Assembly (NCBI GenBank): GCA_019359125.1
Contig: JAHHHY010000008.1
Location: 186,001-250,000 of the forward strand
DNA length: 64,000 bases
Reading direction: 5' to 3'
DNA from: Pleurocapsa minor GSE-CHR-MK 17-07R
GTDB taxonomy: Bacteria > Chloroflexota > Anaerolineae > Aggregatilineales > Phototrophicaceae
A model generated the notes under the pieces. It was given only the letters and a program-made list of their open reading frames with translations. It did no database searches and was not told the origin of the DNA. Numbering within the stretch: the first letter of the stretch is position 1; every line of letters begins with the position of its first letter. This document shows positions 44,580 to 53,973 of the stretch, in pieces. The translations under genes and the position numbers were made by a program.

Positions 44580-46166
44580 CTAGCCGATCAGCAGGGCGGA
44601 ACGCGCCATCCATGCCAGGATGTGTTCAATCTCTTTGAGCAGATTCTCGCGGATTTCCGCTTCCGGCGCTCCTGCCGGAACCACAATATGGGCGCGCATG
44701 GCGGCGATCAGGGCTTCTGTGTCGTGGGCCCCATCAAGAAGCTGAATCAGCGCCCGCGCGGTGGTGTCCAGCGTGACGCGCTCGTGTTTCTGATTGGTCA
44801 CAAACGGCGTGGTGGCGGCCTGATAGCGGGCCAGCCTGCTGGCGACCGGCTTTTCCGTGCGCCGGATGGAACACGGCGTATGCGTGGCCCGGACGTCCAC
44901 GATGCTCTGGCTGCGCCCGTAGGCCACCAGCGCGTTTGAGGCAAACATATAGGCGTCGGCCTCGAAGGTGCGCGGCGGCACCTGATACGGAAAGGCGCGT
45001 TCGCGGGCGGCTTTCGTCAGCTCGCCCAGCGCATATTCCGCCGGATAGGCCTCGGTCAGCAGGTCGAAACAGGCCACGGTGAAGGCATCCTCGGTGCGGA
45101 AGACATCGTCGCCGTCCGGGCTGGCAAATTTGGTTTCCTTGGGGTTATCGCCCTCAGCCGGGGGCTGGCGGCGCATGTTGGAGGCGAAGTACAGGCGGCT
45201 GATGCGCTGCGGGCTGATGGCGCGGTCGATCTTCACCTCGCTGTGCACCAGCAGCGTCTGGCGGAAGGTGCGGCAGCGCAGGAAGTCCATGTACTGTTCC
45301 AGCTCGTACAGGTCGCCGGAGATTTTGGCCAGCTCCTGCTGCATGGCCGGCGGCAGGTTGGTGGTCACGCTGTAGGGGAAATACGACTCGGCCAGGAATT
45401 CCAGCCCGGCGGCATTGGCGCGCGCCATGAACTCGCTGAAATACACGGCTTCGTTGTTCGGCTCCAGCTCGTCGTGAAACAGTAGCTCGTCCGGCTTGGT
45501 GGCCAGATAATCGGACTGGCTCTTGATGGCGATGTGATAGGCATTCATGAAGCGCGACCAGGTGCCGCTGCCCTCGACGGCCATCGCGCTGTCGGCCATG
45601 AATTTCAGCACCCCTCTGGCCGCTTCGGTGCGCTCCTTCGGGTCGGTGATATTGCGCGTGCGATACAGCATCAGTTCGCGGCCAATGCCATACATGCGCC
45701 AGCCGGGCAGCGTGTTATAACTGATGTAGGCCACGCCATTCGGGGCCAGATGCCGCTTGGTGATTTCCAGCAGTTTCGCCTGCACGGGCGACGGCACCCA
45801 CGAGTAAATGCCATGCGTGATGATGTAGTCGAATTCGCCCAGCGAATGCTCGTCCATATCCATGAAGTCTTCGGCCAGCAGCTGGATATTCTTCAGCCCC
45901 AGCGCGTCGACCGCACTCTGGCCGATTTCGATCTGCTTTGCGGCATAGTCCACGCCCACGCACAGGCTTTCGGGATACTGATAGGCCAGCGGGATGATAT
46001 TGCCGCCGGTGCCGCAGCCCAGTTCCAGGATGCGCGCGCGCTCCACCGGGGCGGGCGACAGGCCCATCATGATGGCCAGCACGGCCAGCCGGTCGGGATG
46101 GGTTTGCGCGAAGACGGCTTCAGGATAAATGATCTGGTCGTAAGGATTCTGTGCCGAGTCGGTCAT
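44580..46166 (-). CDS. SAM-dependent methyltransferase with regulatory domain (copy 2)
   Basis: A 528-residue paralogue of the following gene. It carries ILELGCGTGGNIIPLA, CVGVDYAAKQ and FDYIITHGIYSWVP, with the same C-terminal regulatory half. Differences are spread along the whole length, so the duplication is not recent. It is the first gene of the leftward group that ends with the J-domain gene. Confidence 0.85.
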   Translation of the reverse strand: MTDSAQNPYDQIIYPEAVFAQTHPDRLAVLAIMMGLSPAPVERARILELGCGTGGNIIPLAYQYPESLCVGVDYAAKQIEIGQSAVDALGLKNIQLLAEDFMDMDEHSLGEFDYIITHGIYSWVPSPVQAKLLEITKRHLAPNGVAYISYNTLPGWRMYGIGRELMLYRTRNITDPKERTEAARGVLKFMADSAMAVEGSGTWSRFMNAYHIAIKSQSDYLATKPDELLFHDELEPNNEAVYFSEFMARANAAGLEFLAESYFPYSVTTNLPPAMQQELAKISGDLYELEQYMDFLRCRTFRQTLLVHSEVKIDRAISPQRISRLYFASNMRRQPPAEGDNPKETKFASPDGDDVFRTEDAFTVACFDLLTEAYPAEYALGELTKAARERAFPYQVPPRTFEADAYMFASNALVAYGRSQSIVDVRATHTPCSIRRTEKPVASRLARYQAATTPFVTNQKHERVTLDTTARALIQLLDGAHDTEALIAAMRAHIVVPAGAPEAEIRENLLKEIEHILAWMARSALLIG

Positions 46167-46263
46167 GACTGTGCGTGCCTGTTGGGTACCTGATGCGAAT
46201 GAAGATGACGATGACTGCGCTTGTAATGCCTGGCCGATACTGAGTTTCGTCGTTTACAACTGC

Positions 46264-46287
46264 GGACGAGGCGGGCCTCGTCCCTAC
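46264..46287. repeat. REP-like palindrome
   Basis: GGACGAGG and CCTCGTCC arms followed by CTAC, the same family as 11010-11156 and 18716-18950. The remaining 365-base divergent gap (46167-46531) shows no gene; it must hold the promoters of both flanking genes but no clear boxes were seen. Confidence 0.7.
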
Positions 46288-46531
46288 TGCTGTCCAGTCG
46301 GCTTCCACAGGGTTGTTTTACCCAATAAAGTTGGGTGTTGCATAGGCCGGTCGCGTCGCACGCGTTCGCTGCAAATATCGTACAAGCCTTTTTAGCATAC
46401 TGCATCAGGGCGGATTGCGCTGGCAGTTATAGGTTTAGTGGCGCGGATTGGGCTGAACGGTCTGTTTCGCGGCGCATGCGATTCCCGCATAATGAAGGCT
46501 GTAATGGACAATGCAGATGGAGGACGGGCGT

Positions 46532-47308
46532 ATGTCGCAGGATCAGAAAGCGCACAGCCAGGCGCGTTTCAGCAAGTATGTCGCTGGCTATGCCAAAGAT
46601 GATGTGTTTTTCAAGTCGGATGACCTGGCGCGTCTGGTCCAGATTGCTGATCCGCAGCCGGAGATGCTGGCGCTGGATATCGGGACGGGCGGCGGGGCGG
46701 TCGCGCTCAGGCTGTCGCCGCTGGTGAAAAGCGTCGTCGCGTCGGATTATACGCCGGCCATGCTGGAGGCTGCACGCCAGCGCATCGCGCCGGATGCTCC
46801 TAATGCGTTGTTCTCTGGCGCGGATGCCGAAAATCTGCCGTTTGCGGATGCCTCGTTTGACCTGATCACCTGCCGCATCGCCGCGCATCATTTCCCTGAC
46901 CCGTTCCGTTTTGTGCAGGAAGTCTCGCGCTGCCTGAAGCCGGGCGGGGTGTTTGCCCTGCAGGACCTGACCAATCCGCCCGATGACAAGGCGGCCGCTT
47001 ACATCGATGCGTTTGAGCGCCTGCGCGATCCGTCGCACGGCAAAATGGTCCCGGAATACGAATGGCGCGGCATGTGTGCCGATGCCGGGCTGACGGTGGA
47101 ATCGACCGAGATTCAGCGCCGCCGCACCACCATGCTCGACTGGGCCACGCGCCAGGGCTGCGACGAGGCCACGATCATGCACCTGAAGGTGATGATGGCG
47201 CAGGCCCCGGCGCTCGTGCGCGAATGGCTGGACATCTGCTGCGTGGGCAGCGACGAAGCGGCCTTTGACCACGTGTATCTGCTCATGCGCGCGGTGAAGA
47301 ATTTGTAA
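46532..47308 (+). CDS. Class I SAM-dependent methyltransferase (UbiE-like)
   Basis: A 258-residue methyltransferase. Motif I is MLALDIGTGGGAVAL, with VASDYTPAML and NLPFADASFDLITCR as later motifs. It is similar to type-11 (UbiE/MenG-like) enzymes that methylate small molecules; the substrate is unknown. The start at 46532 has GGAGG 8 bases upstream. It is unrelated in sequence to the tandem methyltransferases on the other strand. Confidence 0.9.
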   Translation: MSQDQKAHSQARFSKYVAGYAKDDVFFKSDDLARLVQIADPQPEMLALDIGTGGGAVALRLSPLVKSVVASDYTPAMLEAARQRIAPDAPNALFSGADAENLPFADASFDLITCRIAAHHFPDPFRFVQEVSRCLKPGGVFALQDLTNPPDDKAAAYIDAFERLRDPSHGKMVPEYEWRGMCADAGLTVESTEIQRRRTTMLDWATRQGCDEATIMHLKVMMAQAPALVREWLDICCVGSDEAAFDHVYLLMRAVKNL

Positions 47309-47387
47309 GGGCGGGGGCGTGCGCGCTTTCGGCATCGTCATACAATGGAAGGTGACACGCGCTGCCTGTAGATAAGGATGTGCCACC

Positions 47388-48341
47388 ATGCCATTGCAGC
47401 TTTTCTGGCCGACCCAGTTCAAGATCATCACGCAGAAGTTTGGCGCCAACGAGGACTTCTACAAGAAGTTTGGCCTGCCCGGCCATGAAGGGGTTGACTT
47501 CCAGGCGTCATCGGGCAGCAAGATTTTCGCCTGTGCGGCCGGCACCGTCGTCCAGATCAATCAGGGGCTGGTCGCGCCCGGCGTGGTGCATGCCTATGGC
47601 ATCCATATCCGCATCGCGCACAAGGCCGATGATGGCGACTACGAGACGATTTATGGCCATTTGCTGCGCGTGCGCGACGGGCTGAAGGTGGGCGATCGGG
47701 TGAAGGCCGGCGAGTTGATCGCGCAGGCCGATAATACCGGCAATTCGCTGGGCGACCATCTGCATCTGTCGCTGAAGAAAACTGGCGCGACTGGACGCGG
47801 CGAAAACAAGGTCACGCTGAAAGATGGCACGGTGATGGCCTTCCCGCGTGACTTCATCGACCCGGCGCCGTTCCTGCTGCCCTTCGGCACGCCCGCGCCG
47901 ACCGAAGATGCGCCCGCCGGGGGCACCTCGCCCGCTGGCACGAATCCCGCACCAGTGGGCGTGCGGACGGATGAACAGCCAAAAGTCACGACGCCACCGA
48001 AGCTGACCAGCAGCCTGTCATTTATGAGCGATATCACCATCCCCGACGAGAGCGTGCTGCCCGCGGGCGGCGTGTTCATCAAGACGTGGGGCATCCGCAA
48101 CAATGGCACCAGCACGTGGGGCGATGGCTTCACACTGCGCCATGTCGACCACACCAATATGGCGATGGTGGGCGAGGTGCCGCTGTCCGCTGCCGCGCCC
48201 GGCGGGGCCACCACCGTCAGCGTGAGCATGACTGCGCCCCTTGCGCCCGGCCGTTACCGCAGCACGTGGCGTGCCTTCGGCCCGGATGGCAAGCCGTTCG
48301 GCGTGGTGCTGTTCGTCATCATCCGCGTGGTGAACGCCTGA
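47388..48341 (+). CDS. M23-type peptidase with C-terminal NBR1-like Ig domain
   Basis: A 317-residue protein with an M23 (lysostaphin-like) fold: metal ligands in GHEGVDF and HLH of GDHLHLSL, plus YGHLLRV and GNSLGDH. After a Pro/Gly/Thr linker (about residues 165-205) comes an Ig-like domain of the NBR1 type (FIKTWGIRNNGTSTWGDGF). No signal peptide or membrane segment is visible, although M23 enzymes usually act on peptidoglycan outside the cell. The start has AAGGATG upstream. It may be exported by another route or be an intracellular member. Confidence 0.83.
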   Translation: MPLQLFWPTQFKIITQKFGANEDFYKKFGLPGHEGVDFQASSGSKIFACAAGTVVQINQGLVAPGVVHAYGIHIRIAHKADDGDYETIYGHLLRVRDGLKVGDRVKAGELIAQADNTGNSLGDHLHLSLKKTGATGRGENKVTLKDGTVMAFPRDFIDPAPFLLPFGTPAPTEDAPAGGTSPAGTNPAPVGVRTDEQPKVTTPPKLTSSLSFMSDITIPDESVLPAGGVFIKTWGIRNNGTSTWGDGFTLRHVDHTNMAMVGEVPLSAAAPGGATTVSVSMTAPLAPGRYRSTWRAFGPDGKPFGVVLFVIIRVVNA

Positions 48342-48544
48342 GCCGAGGGCCATCCGGAGGCTGATTTTTGCGGTACACTAGGGCCTGTTGAGCTGAAACC
48401 TCACCCGCTTGCTGCGCAAGCCGCCCTCTCCATTTTATGGAGAGGGCAAAGATCTGTCTTTCCCGGGTTTTCTCCTGCGGAGCAGGGCAGGCACCGTCCT
48501 GGGGTGGGGGCCGCAACCTGACCGGATTTCCCTGCGGAGTACCT

Positions 48545-49489
48545 ATGTCGGATATCGTCGTCATTACCGGAGGCGCTGGCTTCATTGGCTCGCATATCGC
48601 CGAGCGCGTGCTGGCGATGGGCGGGCGCGTGCGCATCGTGGATAATTTCCTCACGGGCAAGCGCGATAATATTCAGCACCTGATCGGCGATGTAACCGTG
48701 TATGAGGTCAGCATCACCGACCGTGACGGGCTGGCGCCTGCCTTTGACGGGGCTGATTTTGTCTTTCACCAGGCGGCGCTGCCGTCTGTGCCGCGCAGCG
48801 TGGCCGATCCGCTGACCACGCATGAGGTCAATATCACTGGCACGCTGAATGTGCTGCTGGCTGCCCGCGATGCCGGCGTCAGGCGCGTGGTGTATGCCGC
48901 GTCTTCGTCGGCCTATGGCGATGCCGACGCCGACTACAAGATCGAGACGCTGGCCCCAAAGCCGCTTTCGCCCTACGGCGTGAGCAAGCTGGCCGGCGAG
49001 CTGTACTGCGCGGCTTTCACCGCCAGCTACGGCCTGTCCACGGTCGCGCTGCGCTACTTCAATGTGTTTGGCCCGCGCCAGGACGAGACCTCGCAGTATG
49101 CTGCCGTGATTCCGCGCTTCATGGCGGCCATGCTGCGCGGCGAACAGCCCGTCATCTATGGTGATGGCACGCAGAGCCGCGACTTCACCTTCATCGACAA
49201 TGTCGTCTACGGCAATATTCTGGCGCTGACCGCGCCGCAGGCCAGCGGGCACATGATGAATCTGGCCACCGGCGGGCGCGTCTCGCTGCTCGACCTGGTG
49301 GACAAGCTGAACCATCTGATCGGGACCGACATTGCGCCGCGTTTTGAGCCTGCGCGCACCGGTGATATCCTGCACTCGCGGGCGGATATCCAGCGCGCGG
49401 CCGAGCTGCTCGACTACGCGCCGGGCGTCACCTTTGACGAAGGGCTGGCGCGCACGCTGGCCTGGTACCGCGATTATCTGAGCCGCTAA
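48545..49489 (+). CDS. NAD-dependent epimerase/dehydratase (UDP-sugar epimerase-like)
   Basis: A 314-residue extended SDR likely to epimerise or dehydrate a nucleotide sugar for surface polysaccharide synthesis. The cofactor motif is TGGAGFIGSHIAE, the catalytic serine and tyrosine lie in AASSSAYGD and YGVSKLAGE (YxxxK), and RYFNVFGPRQ is typical. The start at 48545 has GCGGAGTACCT. It leads a three-gene group with two glycosyltransferases, spaced by 3 bases and by an ATGA overlap. Confidence 0.92.
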   Translation: MSDIVVITGGAGFIGSHIAERVLAMGGRVRIVDNFLTGKRDNIQHLIGDVTVYEVSITDRDGLAPAFDGADFVFHQAALPSVPRSVADPLTTHEVNITGTLNVLLAARDAGVRRVVYAASSSAYGDADADYKIETLAPKPLSPYGVSKLAGELYCAAFTASYGLSTVALRYFNVFGPRQDETSQYAAVIPRFMAAMLRGEQPVIYGDGTQSRDFTFIDNVVYGNILALTAPQASGHMMNLATGGRVSLLDLVDKLNHLIGTDIAPRFEPARTGDILHSRADIQRAAELLDYAPGVTFDEGLARTLAWYRDYLSR

Positions 49490-49492
49490 GCC

Positions 49493-50620
49493 ATGCGCGT
49501 CGTTCATCTCATCAAGGTCAAAGGGGTCGCCGGGGCAGAGAATCATTTGCTGCTGCTGCTGGCCGGATTGCGCGGCCAGGGCATCGATGCACATCTGCAT
49601 TACCTGGTCAATCCCAGCCAGCCTGTGCCGGAATTCATGGACGCGGCGAAGGCGCTGGATATCCCGGTCACCCGCGGCGTGATTCGCTCGCATTTCAGCC
49701 CCGGCATCGTGCGTCAGCTGGCGCGCGAGCTGGCCCCGCTGAAGCCGGACATCGTGCACACCCATCTGCTGCATGCCGATTTATATGGCGCGCTGGCCGG
49801 CCGCTTCATGCGCGTAAACGGTCGTCGTCCACGCGTGCTGTCGTCGCGCCACAACGATGACCAGTTTCGCTATCGGGCGCCGATTCGCCTGCTCAACCGG
49901 GCGCTGTGGCGCATCATCGATCACGGCATCGCCATCAGCGAGGCGGTACGCCGTTTCAGCATCGATACAGAGGGCGCCCGGCCGGAGCGCATCCGCACGA
50001 TTTTATACGGCTATCAGCCTAATGTTGGCGACCCGGAGGCGGCGCGCCGGGAAGCCCGTGCATCGCTGGGCCTGCCTGCTGATGCCATCGTCGTCGGCGC
50101 GGTTTGCCGACTGATCGAGCAAAAGGGCCTGCGTTACGGGCTGGAAGCATTCGCCCGCGCCAGCACAGACTTTCCGGCGGCGCGCCTGCTGATCGTGGGC
50201 GACGGGCCGCTGCGTCACGCGCTGGAAGGGCAGGCGAAGTCGCTGGGCCTGGGCGAGCGCATCGCGTTTCTGGGCTGGCGCGCCGATGCCGCCGCGCTGA
50301 TGCCCGCCTTTGACATCTTCCTGATGCCCAGCCTGTGGGAGGGCTTCGGCCTGGTGCTGCTGGAGGCGATGGCCGCCAGCGTTCCGGTCGTTGGCAGCCG
50401 CGTGAGCGCCATCCCGGAGGTTGTGCTGGAAGGCGAGACGGGCCTGCTGGCCCCGCCGCGTGATGTCGATGCGCTGGCGGGTCATCTGCGCGGCCTGCTG
50501 GGCGATGCCCCGCTGCGTCGTCATATGGGGATGATGGGGCGTGAACGGCTGGAGACGCAGTTTTCGATGGGGGGCATGGTGGCGGCCACTGCCGCGCTGT
50601 ACCGCGAGGCGCTGGCATGA
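49493..50620 (+). CDS. Glycosyltransferase family 4-like protein (first)
   Basis: A 375-residue GT-B enzyme transferring a sugar from a nucleotide donor to a lipid-linked glycan or a related acceptor. Features include VKGVAGAENHLLLL near the N-terminus, the phrase VCRLIEQKGLRYGLEAFARA and the donor-site motif PSLWEGFGLVLLEAMA (E...GxxxLEAMA). It starts 3 bases after the epimerase stop and overlaps the next glycosyltransferase by four bases. Confidence 0.9.
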   Translation: MRVVHLIKVKGVAGAENHLLLLLAGLRGQGIDAHLHYLVNPSQPVPEFMDAAKALDIPVTRGVIRSHFSPGIVRQLARELAPLKPDIVHTHLLHADLYGALAGRFMRVNGRRPRVLSSRHNDDQFRYRAPIRLLNRALWRIIDHGIAISEAVRRFSIDTEGARPERIRTILYGYQPNVGDPEAARREARASLGLPADAIVVGAVCRLIEQKGLRYGLEAFARASTDFPAARLLIVGDGPLRHALEGQAKSLGLGERIAFLGWRADAAALMPAFDIFLMPSLWEGFGLVLLEAMAASVPVVGSRVSAIPEVVLEGETGLLAPPRDVDALAGHLRGLLGDAPLRRHMGMMGRERLETQFSMGGMVAATAALYREALA

Positions 50621-51774
50621 GGGCACGGCCCGTGAAGGTGATGAATATCTTGGCGCGCCTGAACGTGGGCGGCCCGGCCATTCACGTCAGCCTGGTGACG
50701 CAGCATCTGAACGCGCCGATCAATCCGCGCTATGAGAGCGTGCTGGTGGCGGGCACGGTCGGGCCGAACGAAGGCGATATGGGCTATTATGCGGCCGAGC
50801 GCGGGGTCACGCCGATCATCATTCCATCGCTGGGGCGCGAGCTGCATCCTGTTCGTGACCTGGTCACGTTGGTGGCGCTGGTGCGCCTGATCCGCCAGCA
50901 CCGGCCGGACATCGTGAATACGCACACGGCCAAGGCCGGCTTCGTCGGGCGGCTGGCGGCGCGGCTGGCGGGCGTGCCGGTGGTCGTGCACACCTTCCAC
51001 GGGCATGTCTTTCACGGCTATTTTTCGCCGCTGAAAACCAGCCTGTTCATCGTGCTGGAGCGGCTGGCGGCGCGGCTGGCAAACCGCATCATTGTGCTGA
51101 CCGATGGCCAGCGCAGCGAGCTGGCCGATACCTACCGCATCGCCCCGCACGAGAAATTTGTCGTCATGCCGCTGGGGCTGGAGCTGGAAGCGCTGCTGGC
51201 GCGCCCGCGCAAAACCGGCGAGATCCGCCGCCTGTGGGATATCGCGCCGGATGCGCCGCTCGTCACAATTGTCGGGCGGCTGGTGCCGGTCAAGAATCAC
51301 GCGCTGTTCCTGCGTGCCGCGAAGCTGGTTTGGGATAAACTGCCGGAAGCGCGTTTCCTGATCGTGGGCGATGGCGAGCTGCGCGCCGATCTGGAGGCGC
51401 AGGCCGCGGCTCTGGGGCTGACGCAGATTGTGCATTTCGCAGGCTGGCAGCGCGAGGTCGCGCCGTACTATGCCGACAGCGACGCGCTCGTCATCAGCAG
51501 CGTAAACGAGGGCACCCCGCTGACCGTGATCGAGGCGCTGGCCTGCGGCACGCCGGTCGTGGCGACGGCTGTCGGCGGCCTGCCCGACCTGCTGCATCAC
51601 GGAGAACTGGGCACCCTGTCCCCGTCCGGCGATGCTGATGCGCTGGCCGACGCAATTATTGATACGCTGCGCACGCCCCCGGATGGCGACAGGCTGCGCG
51701 AAGCGGCACGCCAGCATTACAGCATCGCCCGCCTTGCAGCTGACCTGGACGCGCTGTATACCGCGCTGCGCTGA
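50617..51774 (+). CDS. Glycosyltransferase family 4-like protein (second)
   Basis: A 385-residue GT-B glycosyltransferase with LARLNVGGPAIHVSL, IVNTHTAKAGFVGRL, VGRLVPVKNHALFLRA and the acceptor or donor-site motif SSVNEGTPLTVIEALACG. It overlaps the first glycosyltransferase by ATGA, so the two are translationally coupled and probably act in sequence. Acceptor and donor are unknown. Confidence 0.9.
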   Translation: MRARPVKVMNILARLNVGGPAIHVSLVTQHLNAPINPRYESVLVAGTVGPNEGDMGYYAAERGVTPIIIPSLGRELHPVRDLVTLVALVRLIRQHRPDIVNTHTAKAGFVGRLAARLAGVPVVVHTFHGHVFHGYFSPLKTSLFIVLERLAARLANRIIVLTDGQRSELADTYRIAPHEKFVVMPLGLELEALLARPRKTGEIRRLWDIAPDAPLVTIVGRLVPVKNHALFLRAAKLVWDKLPEARFLIVGDGELRADLEAQAAALGLTQIVHFAGWQREVAPYYADSDALVISSVNEGTPLTVIEALACGTPVVATAVGGLPDLLHHGELGTLSPSGDADALADAIIDTLRTPPDGDRLREAARQHYSIARLAADLDALYTALR

Positions 51775-51803
51775 TGCGCCTTAAGCAAACCGGCCGCCAA
51801 CCC

Positions 51804-51900
51804 TTGGGATTGGGATAACCGAACCATATGCACAGCGGAGAAATACCACTTTATCCCAAACCTGGGATATGCTTGGGATATCACCCCTGAAGAATCCCAA
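51804..51900. promoter_or_regulatory. Cluster of six TTGGGAT/ATCCCAA elements
   Basis: Copies of TTGGGAT or its complement start at 51804, 51810, 51853, 51873 and 51894, with a CTGGGAT variant at 51862. Two inverted pairs result: ATCCCAA/TGGGAT and TTGGGAT/ATCCCAA. The cluster lies in the 268-base gap between the glycosyltransferase operon and the flavin-binding protein gene. It could be a multi-site operator or a complex terminator. No other feature was seen there. Confidence 0.45.
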
Positions 51901-52042
51901 ATTAGCGTTGATAATCACACAATCCCTGGTTTGTGATGCGTTAAAGCCAAATCTTCACATGGACCTAGATGGCACTTCAAGCGCGCCGGGCGATTCTGCT
52001 AGGCTGTGACTGTTACGGATTTGCTTAAGGGGAAAACAATTC

Positions 52043-52618
52043 ATGAGCCGTGATTACGCCGCCCAGCCCAATACCCAGGTTCGCCGCAGCGACCGCGCCG
52101 TTGAAGATGAAGCGTGGATGGTCGAGATGCTGTCCCGCGTGCCCGTGGGATATCTGGCCACCACCCACGACGGCCAGCCGTTTATCAACAGCAACCTGTA
52201 TGTGTATGACGCGGCGCGCCACTGCATTTACATGCACACGGCCCGGGTGGGGCGCACGCGCGCCAATGTGGATGCTGCCGAGAAGGTGTGCTTCACCATC
52301 AGCGAGATTGGCCGCCTGCTGCCCGCCGACGAAGCGCTGGAATTCAGCGTGGAATACAGCGGCATTGTGGCATTCGGCACCGCGCATGTGGTCACCGACC
52401 GCGACGAGCAGGTGCACGCGCTGCAAATCCTGCTCGACCGCTATTTCCCACACCTGCAACCGGGGCGCGATTACCGCGGCATCATTGACGAGGAGCTGAC
52501 GCGCACGTCGGTCTTCCGCATCGATATCAGCGAGTGGAGCGGCAAGCGCAAGAAAATCGACGGGCCGTTCGCGGGCGCGTTTGAATACCCGTACAGTGGC
52601 AGCGTGGAGCAGGGCTAG
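52043..52618 (+). CDS. Pyridoxamine-5'-phosphate-oxidase-like flavin-binding protein
   Basis: A 191-residue split-barrel FMN-binding protein. Family traits are VPVGYLATTHDGQPFINSN, YMHTARVGRTRANV and FTISEIGRLLP. These proteins reduce small molecules or act as flavin-linked detoxifiers (Nim-like), and rarely make pyridoxal phosphate. It appears monocistronic. The substrate is unknown. Confidence 0.85.
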   Translation: MSRDYAAQPNTQVRRSDRAVEDEAWMVEMLSRVPVGYLATTHDGQPFINSNLYVYDAARHCIYMHTARVGRTRANVDAAEKVCFTISEIGRLLPADEALEFSVEYSGIVAFGTAHVVTDRDEQVHALQILLDRYFPHLQPGRDYRGIIDEELTRTSVFRIDISEWSGKRKKIDGPFAGAFEYPYSGSVEQG

Positions 52619-52673
52619 GCCGGGGGTGTGGCTTCGCCACAGGCATTGCCTTAACCAGGCGAAAGAACGTTTA

Positions 52674-52742
52674 ACCGCCAGGACGCTAGGACAACATGAA
52701 TATCAAGCTTCTTTGTCCTTCCAGTCTTGGCGTCCTGGCGGT
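52674..52742. repeat. Long imperfect hairpin element
   Basis: A 13-bp perfect inverted repeat (52674-52686 with 52730-52742) encloses a nested 7-bp pair (52688-52694 with 52713-52719). It lies in the 329-base gap before the second E1 alpha gene. The outer arms (ACCGCCAGGACGC) look like a small mobile-type hairpin and no gene is contained. Confidence 0.6.
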
Positions 52743-52947
52743 TCACACTATCGCTTTAGGAGTTATCCATTCTTGAGGACACATTGCGTCTTTACTCGGC
52801 CTCGCCAACCTGAACATTCGCTGAGGGCTGAGCCCCCGGGCAATCCATAGAATTGATGAACCGGGGCGCATGCGCTACACTTGCGCCTTACTATTCACAT
52901 CGTGTCATCCTGCCTCATCGGCTGGTTGCAAGTTTCGAGGAGCGTCC

Positions 52948-53955
52948 ATGGCGACCAAGACTGAGTCTCTCACAAAAGAGACGCTGCTAGACTGGTACCG
53001 TGAGCTGGTACTCGTACGCAAGTTCGAGGATCAGTGTCACCATCAATACTTTGAGGAAAAGGATCCGGCGCGCAAAATCACCGGCGTGTACCTGCATCTG
53101 GCCAGCGGCAGTGAAGCCACCCATGTGGGCGCGGTGAAGGCCCTGGGCAAAGACGATCACGTGATTACCGCGTATCGTGACCACGGCATCGCGATCGCCC
53201 GTGGCACGGACCCGAAGCGCGTGATGGCCGAGATGTTTGGCAAGCGCACCGGCACCAGCGGCGGCAAGGGCGGCTCGATGCACCTGGCCGACCGTTCGGT
53301 CAATTTCTGGGGCGGCTATGCCATCGTCGGCGGACACATTCCGCTGGGCGTGGGCATCGCGCTGAAGGAAAAGTATACCAAGACCAAAAATGCGGTGCTG
53401 TGCTTTATCGGCGACGGCGCGCTCAATAACGGCTATTTCCACGAAGCGGCCAATATGGCGCAGATTTGGCGTCTGCCGATTGTCTTCCTGGTGGAAAACA
53501 ACTTCGTCGGCATGGGCACGCGCATCGAGGAATCGAGCGGCCAGACCCAGCCCACCAAGCGCGCCATTGGCTACGGCATGAAGGAAGGCCCCAGCATTGA
53601 CGGCCAGAATATCCTGGAAGTCTATAACACCGTGAAGGCCGAGCTGGACTGGGCGCGTGAAAATGGCCCCGTGCTGATGGAAGCGAAGACTTATCGCTTT
53701 GAAGGCCACGGCGTCAGCGACAAGCTGTATGACAGCCGCGACGACCTCAAGGCTGAGCTGTCGGTATGGGAGAAGCGCGACCCGATCAACGTGCTGCGCG
53801 CGCACCTGGAGTCCAGCTTCAAGAATCTGGACAAGGACCTGGCCAAAATTGATGCCGAGACGACGCAGGCGGTTCAGGAAGCCCTGGACTTCGCCATCGC
53901 CAGCCCGGCACCGGACTACAACGACCTGATTAGCCACGTTTACGTGGGCATGTAA
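52948..53955 (+). CDS. Pyruvate-type dehydrogenase E1 alpha subunit, set 2
   Basis: A 335-residue thiamine-diphosphate subunit. WYRELVLVRKFEDQ, GSEATHVGAVKAL, GTSGGKGGSMHLAD and the diphosphate motif GDGALNNGYFHEAAN to VENNFVGM are typical of pyruvate dehydrogenase E1 alpha. The start at 52948 has GAGGAG upstream. It heads an operon in the usual E1alpha-E1beta-E2 order. Pyruvate is the most likely substrate, but branched-chain acids cannot be excluded. Confidence 0.94.
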   Translation: MATKTESLTKETLLDWYRELVLVRKFEDQCHHQYFEEKDPARKITGVYLHLASGSEATHVGAVKALGKDDHVITAYRDHGIAIARGTDPKRVMAEMFGKRTGTSGGKGGSMHLADRSVNFWGGYAIVGGHIPLGVGIALKEKYTKTKNAVLCFIGDGALNNGYFHEAANMAQIWRLPIVFLVENNFVGMGTRIEESSGQTQPTKRAIGYGMKEGPSIDGQNILEVYNTVKAELDWARENGPVLMEAKTYRFEGHGVSDKLYDSRDDLKAELSVWEKRDPINVLRAHLESSFKNLDKDLAKIDAETTQAVQEALDFAIASPAPDYNDLISHVYVGM

Positions 53956-53973
53956 GGCAGGGTAAAGACGACA

